This document shows, piece after piece, positions 1 to 6,748 of a stretch of DNA of 10,778 nt (position 1 is the stretch's first letter; each line of letters begins with the position of its first letter). The notes beneath the pieces were generated by a model. It saw only the letters and a list, made by a program, of their open reading frames with translations, was not told the DNA's origin and did no database searches. This stretch comes from Desulfobacterales bacterium. GTDB taxonomy: Bacteria > Desulfobacterota > Desulfobacteria > Desulfobacterales > Desulfobacteraceae. The DNA is taken from positions 1-10,778 of the forward strand of contig JAKSBB010000554.1 of the NCBI GenBank assembly GCA_022361315.1, given 5' to 3'. A program made the position numbers and the translations under genes.

Positions 1-40
1 CCATCTGCTGGGTAGTCAGTTCCTGCATGCGGTCATACAT
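1..40 (-). CDS. N-terminal fragment of a gene downstream of the BCCT transporter (possibly MttB-type methyltransferase)
   Basis: Only the first 13 codons are inside the window, reading MYDRMQELTTQQM on the minus strand from an ATG at 40-38. A strong Shine-Dalgarno AAGGAG (54-49) sits 8 nt upstream, so the start is convincing. The gene runs the same way as the BCCT transporter and begins 86 bp after its stop, so the two are probably co-transcribed. The N-terminus resembles those I remember for MttB-superfamily corrinoid methyltransferases (MttB, MtgB and relatives), which often sit next to BCCT transporters. Thirteen residues are far too few to prove this. The existence of the gene is well supported; the product is a guess from context. 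Confidence 0.55.
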   Translation of the reverse strand, partial: MYDRMQELTTQQM

Positions 41-96
41 AGTCTTTTCTCCTTCGGACAATCCCTGGGGATCATCCCTTCGATGTGGGGGGTAAA

Positions 97-118
97 CCCG
101 GGAGGAATGCCTCCCGGG
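97..118 (-). terminator. Perfect 9-bp hairpin between the BCCT gene and the next gene
   Basis: CCCGGGAGG (97-105) and CCTCCCGGG (110-118) form a perfect GC-rich stem with a 4-nt loop, starting 8 nt after the transporter stop codon. On the minus strand the stem is followed by TTTACC, not a long T-run. This suits a weak or partial terminator, or a hairpin that stabilises the upstream mRNA and sets unequal expression, better than a full stop. Confidence 0.5.
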
Positions 119-126
119 CGGGTCTT

Positions 127-1629
127 CTATTTGTTTTCGTGGTCACGCTTGTACTGGTTCAGTCCCCTGAAGGTTCCGTAAAGCACCAGCAGGAGGAGGA
201 ACATCAGCGGGAATGCCGTGGCAATGGAGGCGGTCTGAATGGCCTTCAGGCTGCCGCCGCCGGCAAGTACGGCTGCCACCGCGCCCAGGGCAATACCCCA
301 GAAGGCCCTCAGGTTCCGGCCCGGGTTCTCATGGCCGGATACGAACATGGCCAGGGAGATGGCTGCGGAGTTGGCGCTGGTCAGAAAAAAGGTGCCGATG
401 AGAAAGATCAGGGCCACGGCCAGGATGCCTGTCATGGGCAGGTTCTGGGCAATGGCGAAGATGGCGCTTTCCACACCGTGTTCGTTCAGGGTTTTGGTGA
501 CATCATAGTGGATACCTGCGCCACCTACAACCCCGTACCAGAGAAAGTTCCCCAGGCTGGGGAGGATCAGGCTGGCCGCCACGGTTTCACGAATGGTTCT
601 GCCCTTGGAAATACGGGCGATGAATACGGCCACAAAGGGGGCCCAGCTCATCCACCAGGCCCAGTAGAACACCGTCCAGGAGCCGATCCAGTTGCCTTCA
701 TATCCGGGGCCTGTGAACAGGCTCATGGGGATGAAGTGCAGCAGATACTGGCCGATGGAGTTGGTGGTCAGGTTGATGAGGAAGATGGTGGGGCCGAATA
801 CCAGGACAAAAAACCAGACGGCCACAAATACCCACATATTCACGTCACCGATGAGCTTAACACCCTTTTCAATACCGGTGTAAACGGAGACGGTGAAGAT
901 GGCGGTGAGGACACCGATGATCATATAGGTGGAGCTGTCTCCCAGGGCCAGGCCGTACTGGTATTTCAGACCGGCGGAGAGCTGAAGGGCTACAAAACCG
1001 GTGGTGGTGGCCAGACCGCCCAGGGTGGCGAATACGGCGAAGATGTCGAGGACCTTACCCCAGGTGCCGTGGATCTTATCGCCGATCACATAGTAAAAGG
1101 CGGAGGAGAACCGCAGGGGAAGCCCCTGGGTGAAGCAGGCATGGGCCAGGGCGATGGTCAGCATGGCGTAAATGGACCAGGCGGAAAGTCCCCAGTGAAA
1201 GAAAGAGTAGGTCATGGCGTTGGCGCCGGTCTGGGGTGTCAGGGCCTCACCGCCGAAGTAGGGCGGGGGGCTCATATAATGGTAGGCCGGTTCCGCAGGC
1301 CCCCAGAACACGATACCGGCGGCAATGGCGGAGCCGAAGAGCATGGCGAACCAGGAAAAGTTTGAGAACTCCGGCTTGTCGTCGGGGAGGCCGAGCTTCA
1401 TGCCTCCGTATTTGTTGCCCATGAGCATGAAACAGCCGCCCACGAGTAAAACAACGGTCAATAAGTAGAGCCAGCCCCACTGGGTGGTGGTCCAGCTGAA
1501 AACGGCGTTGATCACTGTGGTCATGTTTTCGGGGAAAAGAACGGACCAGAGAACAAAAAGAACGGTAACAGATGCAGAGACCCAGAATACAAGCGGATCA
1601 AAGGGTTTTTCGATGGTACTTTCCTTCAC
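127..1629 (-). CDS. BCCT-family (betaine/carnitine/choline) transporter
   Basis: This 500-residue inner-membrane protein is a secondary transporter of the BCCT family, which moves quaternary ammonium compounds such as glycine betaine, choline and carnitine. The family signature lies at residues 316-348 (GSWTVFYWAWWMSW, then FIARISKGRTIRE). Trp323, 325, 326 and 329 match the aromatic-box region of BetP, and HWGLSAWSIY (145-154) matches its other half. Thr417-Ser418 correspond to the Thr-Ser pair of the BetP Na2 site, which suggests possible sodium coupling. The glycine stretch of TM3 is altered (AIAAG, 101-105, where BetP has GMGIG). There are about 12 hydrophobic segments, and no long N- or C-terminal osmosensing extension as in BetP, so a role in nutrient uptake is more likely than osmoprotection. 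ATG at 1629-1627 is preceded by AGGAG (1643-1639) at 9 nt. The stop is TAG. A sigma54-type promoter lies upstream. Substrate cannot be fixed from sequence. Confidence 0.93.
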   Translation of the reverse strand: MKESTIEKPFDPLVFWVSASVTVLFVLWSVLFPENMTTVINAVFSWTTTQWGWLYLLTVVLLVGGCFMLMGNKYGGMKLGLPDDKPEFSNFSWFAMLFGSAIAAGIVFWGPAEPAYHYMSPPPYFGGEALTPQTGANAMTYSFFHWGLSAWSIYAMLTIALAHACFTQGLPLRFSSAFYYVIGDKIHGTWGKVLDIFAVFATLGGLATTTGFVALQLSAGLKYQYGLALGDSSTYMIIGVLTAIFTVSVYTGIEKGVKLIGDVNMWVFVAVWFFVLVFGPTIFLINLTTNSIGQYLLHFIPMSLFTGPGYEGNWIGSWTVFYWAWWMSWAPFVAVFIARISKGRTIRETVAASLILPSLGNFLWYGVVGGAGIHYDVTKTLNEHGVESAIFAIAQNLPMTGILAVALIFLIGTFFLTSANSAAISLAMFVSGHENPGRNLRAFWGIALGAVAAVLAGGGSLKAIQTASIATAFPLMFLLLLVLYGTFRGLNQYKRDHENK

Positions 1630-1730
1630 TTTCTTAAACTCCTGTACAAAGGATGGCTTATCAGCGCCATCATATATGATCTTCAGTTTTCCGGGATCTC
1701 ACGTCGCGTCCCGGTGTCTCCCTGAATTTT

Positions 1731-1745
1731 GCAGATTGTATGCCG
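1731..1745 (-). promoter_or_regulatory. Predicted sigma54 (-24/-12) promoter of the BCCT gene
   Basis: On the minus strand the sequence reads CGGCATACAATCTGCAA, with GG and GC separated by exactly 10 nt, as sigma54 promoters require (consensus TGGCAY-N5-TTGCW). The -24 block GGCAT and the -12 block TGCA both match well; the first T of the consensus is a C. Transcription would start near 1719, giving a leader of about 90 nt before the transporter ATG. A sigma54 activator gene lies a few kb away (4060-5541). Confidence 0.6.
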
Positions 1746-1841
1746 GGAAAGGGGATGGAGTGCTTTTTTATTCTATGTGTCTGTTATTAAAGCTGTATTC
1801 GGATTTTATCCCAATGGTGTCTGGGCCGCTGCGCATGAGGT

Positions 1842-1912
1842 GGTGAAAAAAAATTGTCAGTCTGACTGGTGGTGGGGTGAAAAAAAACTTTCAATAGAAA
1901 AAATGTTGTCAG
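1842..1912. repeat. Direct repeats with A-tracts and a small palindrome; candidate activator (UAS) sites
   Basis: The 12-mer GGTGAAAAAAAA occurs twice, at 1842-1853 and 1876-1887, a spacing of 34 bp (about three helical turns). The match continues imperfectly: TTGTCAGT after copy 1 and CTTTCAAT after copy 2. TTGTCAG occurs at 1854-1860 and again at 1906-1912. The first overlaps a palindrome, GTCAGTCTGAC (1856-1866). The cluster lies about 120-195 bp upstream of the predicted sigma54 start at 1719, the usual range for enhancer-binding-protein sites. The function is inferred from position. Confidence 0.4.
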
Positions 1913-1996
1913 GGTTGTGAAAAGACGCTTTCCAAAATCGTCAAAAGATGATTAAAGGGAGTATCTGTTTCAAACCGCTTTTCAAAGGAGATCGCT

Positions 1997-2434
1997 ATGA
2001 AATGTTTCGCAAAGTTGAGCCTCATCGTTGTTTTTATTGCCGTACTTGCCGGAAATGCCTTTGCCGGGGACAGCGGTAAAAAATTATTCGTCAACCTGAC
2101 ATCCAATGAGATGAACCGTGCCGCCATGGCCATCAGCTTCAGCACGCGGGTGCTCACACAAAAGCAGATGCCGGCCACCATTTTTCTCAACGTGGACGGT
2201 GTCCGTCTGGTTAACAAAAACATTCCGGGAAGCCGCCACGTCAACGGCAAAACCCTTCAGGAGATGCTTACCGCTTTCATGGCCAATGGGGGAAAAGTCA
2301 TTGCCTGTCCCATGTGCATGAAAAACGTCGGTGGAATGACAAAGGATGATCTCATCGACGGCGTCGTGGTGGGCGGTTCCGATGTTACCTGGCCGGCATT
2401 GTTTGCAGACAATACCACCGTACTGAATTATTAA
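1997..2434 (+). CDS. Exported DsrE/DsrF-like small protein
   Basis: This is a 145-residue protein with a clear Sec signal peptide: MKCFAKLS, a hydrophobic stretch to about residue 20, and a likely cleavage site AFA|GD after residue 23. The mature part of about 122 residues has the layout of the DsrE/DsrF/TusD fold: KKLFVNLTS as strand 1, a helix, TIFLNVDGV as strand 2 and a helix TLQEMLTAFMANGG. The cysteine-bearing segment VIACPMCMKN contains Cys104 and Cys107. In cytoplasmic DsrE/TusD proteins a cysteine near this point carries sulfur; here it is part of a CPMC (CxxC) motif, in a protein that should be periplasmic. Possible roles are periplasmic sulfur handling or redox chemistry, but neither is shown. 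ATG at 1997 has AAGGAG at 1985-1990, 6 nt upstream. The gene stands alone, followed 168 bp later by a gene with its own predicted promoter. Confidence 0.8.
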   Translation: MKCFAKLSLIVVFIAVLAGNAFAGDSGKKLFVNLTSNEMNRAAMAISFSTRVLTQKQMPATIFLNVDGVRLVNKNIPGSRHVNGKTLQEMLTAFMANGGKVIACPMCMKNVGGMTKDDLIDGVVVGGSDVTWPALFADNTTVLNY

Positions 2435-2495
2435 GAGGCTGTATATCCGTTTTTCCGGTTGAGGTGCCGCTCAGAGATGAATGCGGAGAACAGGC

Positions 2496-2524
2496 TTGAC
2501 ATTAAAATGAAACCGATATATCAC
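2496..2524 (+). promoter_or_regulatory. Predicted sigma70 promoter of the PLP enzyme gene
   Basis: A perfect -35 TTGACA (2496-2501) is followed after 17 bp by TATCAC (2519-2524, 4/6 match to the -10 consensus). Start of transcription would be near 2531, about 70 nt before the ATG at 2603. A 15-bp-spaced TATATC (2517-2522) is an alternative -10. Confidence 0.5.
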
Positions 2525-2602
2525 ATCCAATATAGCGGTTTGAGTGGCGGTCATGGGATATTCCCGGGCCAGATTAAAATCCAGTAAAATGAAGGATATG
2601 AG

Positions 2603-4063
2603 ATGATTGATTTAACCGTCCGGAGTCAAATCCAGGAAAAAAACATCCGGTTCTGCAGAGAGAAAAAGATCGTCCTTCCCACCTTTGCCATGATGAAAGA
2701 TCCCGGCGGGATACCGGGACGAATTAAAAAACAGCTGAAGGATATCGGTCTGTGGGACCTGCATTCTGCCAACCTGTTCCGGATTTCCTGGAAGAATGAG
2801 GCGACGGACACCGGCGGACTTTTCGGGGATGTGAATCACATTGTTCTGCCGCCGGAGCTCACCGGCTGCCGTGCCAATATTATTATGCTTTGCGGCCGGT
2901 GGTTCCCCACAGGTGCCCACAAGGTCGGGGCCACCTTCGGATGTCTGGCCCCGGCGCTGGTCACCGGGCAGTTTGATCCCCAGGCGACCAGGGCGGTCTG
3001 GCCGTCCACCGGCAACTACTGCCGTGGCGGTGCCTACATATCAGCACTGCTGGCCTGCAGCGCCATTGCCATTCTTCCGGAGGAGATGTCCAGGGAACGG
3101 TTTGAATGGCTCAATAAGATCGCCGGCCAGGTGATTGCTACACCGGGCTGTGAATCCAACGTCAAGGAAATCTTTGATAAATGCTGGGAACTGCGGAATT
3201 CAGGAGAGGATCTGCGGATTTTCAACCAGTTTGACGAACTGGGCAATCCCCTCTGGCACTATACGGTGACGGGCAGTGCCGTGGAAGAGGTGTTGAATAC
3301 GTATCTGAGCAAAGGCAAACGTTTTGCCGGATATATTTCTTCTTCCGGGTCCGGCGGTACGCTGGGGGCGGGATACTACCTGAAAAAGAAATTTCCCGGT
3401 GCCGGGGTGGCAGCGGCTGAAGCCCTCCAATGCCCGACCTTGCTGAACAACGGGTTCGGCGGCCACCGCATTGAGGGGATCGGCGACAAGCATGTGCCAT
3501 GGGTCCATGATTGTAAGGACACGGATTTTGTGATTGCCGTGGATGATGAGGTCCCCATGCGGCTGTTGCGCCTGTTCAACGAGGAGAAGGGGCGTCAGGC
3601 TCTGGCAGACAAGGGGGTCTCTCCGGATCTGGTGGACCGCCTGGATCTTCTGGGGATTTCGGGCATCGGGAATATGCTGGCCGCAGTGAAATTCGCCAAA
3701 TACAACGAACTCACGGAAAATGATTATGTGGTGAGCATTGCCACCGACTCCATGCAGCTTTACGGGTCCCGTCTGGCAGAACTGATCGAAGAACGCGGGG
3801 CATACACGGATATCACGGCGCACCAGGACATCCAGTTGCTGGATGCCGTGGGCATCGACCATGTGAAAGAGCTATCCTACTATGATAAGAAAGCGATCCA
3901 CAACCTCAAGTACTTCACCTGGGTGGAGCAGCAGGGCAAGGATGTGGAGGAACTGAACGCCCAGTGGTATGACCATGACAACTATTGGGGCGACACCTTT
4001 GATCAGGTGGATGAAATTGACCGTTTGATTACGGATTTCAACAGCCGGGTGGGTATTGATTAA
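2603..4063 (+). CDS. Fold-type II PLP-dependent enzyme, substrate unknown (tryptophan synthase beta/cysteine synthase superfamily)
   Basis: This 486-residue soluble protein has the landmarks of fold-type II pyridoxal-phosphate enzymes. Lys107, in TGAHKVGATFG (103-113), is the likely Schiff-base lysine. STGNYCRGGAY (135-145) corresponds to the substrate carboxylate/Asn loop of cysteine synthases. SSGSGGTLGAG (247-257) is the glycine-rich phosphate-binding loop. Such enzymes do beta- or alpha/beta-elimination, replacement or deamination on amino acids. It is much longer than cysteine synthase (about 310 residues): roughly 90 residues precede the lysine motif, and a tail after about residue 400 is rich in acidic and aromatic residues (KYFTWVEQQGK; QWYDHDNYWGD). 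It is therefore not a plain CysK/CysM. ATG at 2603 follows GAAGGA (2591-2596) by 6 nt. The convergent neighbour is a RocR-like amino-acid-type activator, which fits a role in amino-acid catabolism, but the substrate is not identified. Confidence 0.85.
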   Translation: MIDLTVRSQIQEKNIRFCREKKIVLPTFAMMKDPGGIPGRIKKQLKDIGLWDLHSANLFRISWKNEATDTGGLFGDVNHIVLPPELTGCRANIIMLCGRWFPTGAHKVGATFGCLAPALVTGQFDPQATRAVWPSTGNYCRGGAYISALLACSAIAILPEEMSRERFEWLNKIAGQVIATPGCESNVKEIFDKCWELRNSGEDLRIFNQFDELGNPLWHYTVTGSAVEEVLNTYLSKGKRFAGYISSSGSGGTLGAGYYLKKKFPGAGVAAAEALQCPTLLNNGFGGHRIEGIGDKHVPWVHDCKDTDFVIAVDDEVPMRLLRLFNEEKGRQALADKGVSPDLVDRLDLLGISGIGNMLAAVKFAKYNELTENDYVVSIATDSMQLYGSRLAELIEERGAYTDITAHQDIQLLDAVGIDHVKELSYYDKKAIHNLKYFTWVEQQGKDVEELNAQWYDHDNYWGDTFDQVDEIDRLITDFNSRVGID

Positions 4064-5541
4064 TTGGGACGGCGGATGAAGTCAATCCGCCTGAACCCGT
4101 ATTTTTTTAACTTGTAGTGGAGGAGTTGGCGGGAAATCCCCAATCGTTTTGCCGCCTGGGTAACATTGCCGTTGGCTGCCGTAAGGGCGGTTCTGACGGC
4201 ACTTTGCTCCCTTTCCTTCTGGGTCTGGGCAAAGTTAATGTGGGTATCAGCAAGGGGGTGGGGTGCATCACCGGGGGCCGGGGAATCAAAAAGGGTGATG
4301 GCCGGATCCGTACAGGTCATATCCACCTGCTCCAGACAGTCCAGGCCCGGGCCGAAATGCTGGAGGCCGATGGTGCTGTCCTGGCCCGCCATGTTCATGG
4401 CGCCTTCGATGAGGTGCTCCAGCTCCCGGATATTTCCGGGCCAGCGATAGGCGGTGAACAATTCCATCACCTCCGGGGCGATGGCTTTCACGTTGGTACC
4501 CAGCCGGGTATTGTACTTCTTGATGAAATGGTCGGCAAGTTCAGCCATGCTGTCCTGCCGGTCCCTCAGGGGAGGCAGTTTCACCATAACCACACCCAGC
4601 CGGTAATAGAGGTCCGTTCTCAGCAGGCCGTCCCGGATGGCGTCCCGGGGGTCCTGGTTTACCGAGGAAATAATTTTTACATCCACCCGGGTTTCCTTCA
4701 CTGAGCCCACCCGCCGTACCCGGTTCTCCTGAAGGGCCCGCAGCAACTTGGCCTGGAGGTCCACCGGCATGGCCAGAAGCTCATCCAGAAACAGGGTGGA
4801 ACCGTGGGCAATTTCAAAGAGGCCGGGTTTGTCCAGGGCGCCGGTAAATGCCCCGCGGCTGGTGCCGAACAACATGCCTTCCAAGAGATCATGGGGAATG
4901 GCGGCGCAGTTGACAGCTACAAATTTGCGGTCCTGCCGGGGGCTGTGGTTATGAATGGCCTGGGCAAACAACTCTTTACCCGTGCCGGTTTCCCCCTGGA
5001 TCATAATGGGGGATGATGAGGCCGCTGCTTTCTTGGCAATCCCAATGACCTGCCGGAAGCCGTGGCTGGAACCGATAAGGTTGGAAAATAAAAACCGGGT
5101 GCCGTTACCCAGATCCACCTGAAAGGGCTCCCGGGTGGGCATGGGGGCCGACCGTCTCAGCAGTTCGTAATCCTTTACAAAACATATGGCCCCATTCACG
5201 CGCCCGTCGGTGTACAGGGGATAGGATGAGGTAATGGTGTTCACCACCTTGCCCGTATAGGTCCTGTAAAAAAAAGTTCTGTTTTTTATGGACGCATTAT
5301 GGTTGATGCACTGCATCACCATGGATGTCCGGTTGTTGAGTTCGTATATCTCGGTCACCTTCAACCCTTTGGCATCGTCCGCAGAAATGCCGTCAATCTT
5401 CGACTGGGCCGTATTGTAGAACAGAATGGTACCGTTGGCATCGGTGATGATTACCCCGTCGTCCAGACGGTTGAGCACGGATAAAAAATCAATCTCGTCC
5501 ATATTCAGCATGGGCGGGGCTGTATTCTTACTCAAGGCCAT
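4060..5541 (-). CDS. Sigma54-dependent transcriptional activator, PAS-AAA+-Fis HTH, RocR-like
   Basis: This is a 493-residue enhancer-binding protein. Residues about 15-125 form a PAS sensor domain (LDDGVIITDANGTILFYN near 26-43). The AAA+ sigma54-interaction domain covers about 150-385, with Walker A GETGTGKE (183-190), the sigma54-contacting GAFTGA loop (230-235), Walker B TLFLDE (249-254) and LYYRLGVVMVKLPPLRDR (311-328). A Fis-type helix-turn-helix lies at about 457-483 (NVTQAAKRLGISRQLLHYKL). No receiver domain is present, so it probably senses a small ligand or a partner rather than a phosphosignal. FGTSRGAFTGA and LDELLAMPVDLQAKLL resemble the RocR subgroup, which controls arginine and other amino-acid breakdown. 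Likely targets are the sigma54 promoter at 1731-1745 and perhaps the PLP gene. The weak SD TGAGG lies at 5553-5549. The stop overlaps that of the PLP gene by 4 bp. Confidence 0.93.
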   Translation of the reverse strand: MALSKNTAPPMLNMDEIDFLSVLNRLDDGVIITDANGTILFYNTAQSKIDGISADDAKGLKVTEIYELNNRTSMVMQCINHNASIKNRTFFYRTYTGKVVNTITSSYPLYTDGRVNGAICFVKDYELLRRSAPMPTREPFQVDLGNGTRFLFSNLIGSSHGFRQVIGIAKKAAASSSPIMIQGETGTGKELFAQAIHNHSPRQDRKFVAVNCAAIPHDLLEGMLFGTSRGAFTGALDKPGLFEIAHGSTLFLDELLAMPVDLQAKLLRALQENRVRRVGSVKETRVDVKIISSVNQDPRDAIRDGLLRTDLYYRLGVVMVKLPPLRDRQDSMAELADHFIKKYNTRLGTNVKAIAPEVMELFTAYRWPGNIRELEHLIEGAMNMAGQDSTIGLQHFGPGLDCLEQVDMTCTDPAITLFDSPAPGDAPHPLADTHINFAQTQKEREQSAVRTALTAANGNVTQAAKRLGISRQLLHYKLKKYGFRRIDFIRRPN

Positions 5542-5578
5542 GGGCTATCCTCAGGGTTAAGGTGACGGTTTTGGGCGG

Positions 5579-5608
5579 ATCATAGCACAGGGACGATTCA
5601 TATTTCCA
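5579..5608 (-). promoter_or_regulatory. Predicted sigma70 promoter of the sigma54 activator gene
   Basis: On the minus strand TATGAT (5584-5579; 5/6 match) is preceded by TGC, giving an extended -10. TGGAAA (5608-5603; 4/6) lies 18 bp upstream. Transcription would start near 5572, about 30 nt before the ATG. Confidence 0.4.
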
Positions 5609-5770
5609 GACTTAAGCGCGCCGGCTTCCTATTGGGGAAATCTGCCGAATCTACTTTTGTTTTCAACGGCTGCCTGGTAAACTGGCGAATACGGTAAAAG
5701 TCCTGAGCAGCGCAGATGTAGGAACCGCAAGAATGAATCATAAAACCTAAGGAATCACCACGGAAAATCC

Positions 5771-6673
5771 ATGAACTCAATGCCCAGATACGCAGCTATC
5801 GACATTGGCTCCAACGCAGTCCGTCTTTTATTGGCCGGTATCGTTGACATCAACGGGGAGATCCGTCCCAAAAAGGTATCCTGGGTGAGAATGCCCATCC
5901 GCTTAGGGGAAGATGCCTTTCTCCGTCAGGCGATTTCCCAAGAACGGGCGGCCAAGCTAACGAAAACCATTACCGGTTTCCGGCATCTGATGGAGGCCTA
6001 TCAGCCCGTGGCCTTCAAAGCCTGCGCCACCTCCGCCATGAGGACGGCCGCAAACGGACCGGATATCTGTAAGAAAATTGAAAAAAAGACCGGCATTAAG
6101 ATTGAGATCATAGACGGCAAGGAAGAGGCCAGGTTTCTGTTTCAGAACAAGCACCGGATTATGACCTCTAAGAAAAAGGCGGCTCTGTTCATTGACGTGG
6201 GGGGCGGCAGCACGGAGATGACGCTGTTTTCCGGCGGCCGGGTCAAAGCGTCCGTGTCCTTTAACATCGGAACCATCCGACTGATGAATGACCGGGTGGC
6301 CGACGAAGACTGGGACACCATGAAACGCTGGGTGAAGAAAACCGTTAAAGGGTATCCCGTGGTGGAGGCCATCGGCAGCGGGGGAAATATCAACAAACTT
6401 TTTAAACTGGCCAAAGGGCGCCCCGGCGGTTTTGTTACCCGTGATAAAATTGAGGCTGTCAGAGACAAGCTGGAAGCCGTTCCCATGGCCGAAAGAATGA
6501 TAAAGTTCAATCTGAAACCGGACCGGGCTGATGTGATCCTGCCCGGTGCAAGGATTTACCTCAGCGCTTTGGGGTGGGCCGGGTGTGAGAAGGTCCATGT
6601 CCCCATGCAGGGGCTGGCGGACGGCATGGTACGTGTGCTGCACCAGGAGTGCTGCACGGGAAAACAAGGTTGA
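5771..6673 (+). CDS. Ppx/GppA-family phosphatase (short exopolyphosphatase)
   Basis: This 300-residue protein belongs to the ASKHA-fold Ppx/GppA family, which removes phosphate from polyphosphate chains or from pppGpp. The family motifs occur in order: AAIDIGSNAVRLLL (8-21, phosphate 1 loop), ATSAMR (86-91), DGKEEARFLF (115-124, with Glu119 as the likely catalytic base), DVGGGSTE (142-149, phosphate 2 loop), GSGGN (202-206) and RADVILPGA (252-260). It stops after the two actin-like domains and lacks the C-terminal HD-like domains of E. coli Ppx (about 510 residues), like the short bacterial Ppx forms. The ATG at 5771 has only a weak GGA (5762-5764) ahead of it, and a second ATG follows at 5780. 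The gene lies near ppk1, with one unknown gene between, which supports a role in polyphosphate turnover; pppGpp activity cannot be excluded. Confidence 0.9.
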   Translation: MNSMPRYAAIDIGSNAVRLLLAGIVDINGEIRPKKVSWVRMPIRLGEDAFLRQAISQERAAKLTKTITGFRHLMEAYQPVAFKACATSAMRTAANGPDICKKIEKKTGIKIEIIDGKEEARFLFQNKHRIMTSKKKAALFIDVGGGSTEMTLFSGGRVKASVSFNIGTIRLMNDRVADEDWDTMKRWVKKTVKGYPVVEAIGSGGNINKLFKLAKGRPGGFVTRDKIEAVRDKLEAVPMAERMIKFNLKPDRADVILPGARIYLSALGWAGCEKVHVPMQGLADGMVRVLHQECCTGKQG

Positions 6674-6726
6674 CATCCCTGACAACTTTTTAGGCGGTTT
6701 TCACTTTTCATCCCATACAATTTTGT

Positions 6727-6748
6727 TGGTGCTCTATTCCTGGCACCA
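6727..6748 (+). repeat. Small inverted repeat after the Ppx gene
   Basis: TGGTGC (6727-6732) and GCACCA (6743-6748) form a perfect 6-bp inverted repeat around a 10-nt loop, about 50 bp after the ppx stop. No T-run follows. It may act with the adjacent G-rich hairpin as an mRNA end or stabiliser. Confidence 0.3.

Larger units (their letters stand above)
1630..1996. other. Divergent intergenic region between the BCCT gene and the DsrE-like gene
   Basis: This 367-bp stretch holds no convincing gene; the short ORFs across it lack ribosome binding sites and recognisable protein features. It carries a sigma54-type promoter facing the transporter (1731-1745) and a repeat cluster with A-tracts and TTGTCAG motifs (1842-1912). 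The ribosome binding site of the DsrE-like gene is AAGGAG (1985-1990). I could not find a clear sigma70 promoter for the plus-strand gene; the A-rich DNA from 1880 to 1980 is the likeliest place. Confidence 0.7.

Noticed and set aside
16..129. Possible read-through of the transporter TAG stop (pyrrolysine?): the frame stays open 36 codons
   Set aside because: The extension runs through the hairpin and the next gene's start and looks like non-coding sequence; TAG is best read as a normal stop.
85..1365. A 426-codon plus-strand ORF opposite the BCCT transporter
   Set aside because: It is an antisense shadow of a clear transporter gene; its Gly/His/Gln/Asp-rich composition matches no protein family and it has no good ribosome binding site.
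2453..2472. GG-N10-GC pattern upstream of the PLP gene as a sigma54 promoter
   Set aside because: Only the two dinucleotides match; flanking bases differ from consensus, and a perfect sigma70 -35 box with a 17-bp spacer lies just downstream.
3200..3862. A 220-codon minus-strand ORF inside the PLP enzyme gene
   Set aside because: Antisense shadow of a gene with intact catalytic motifs; no independent support.
5957..6685. A 242-codon minus-strand ORF opposite ppx
   Set aside because: Shadow of the Ppx/GppA gene; composition typical of antisense frames.
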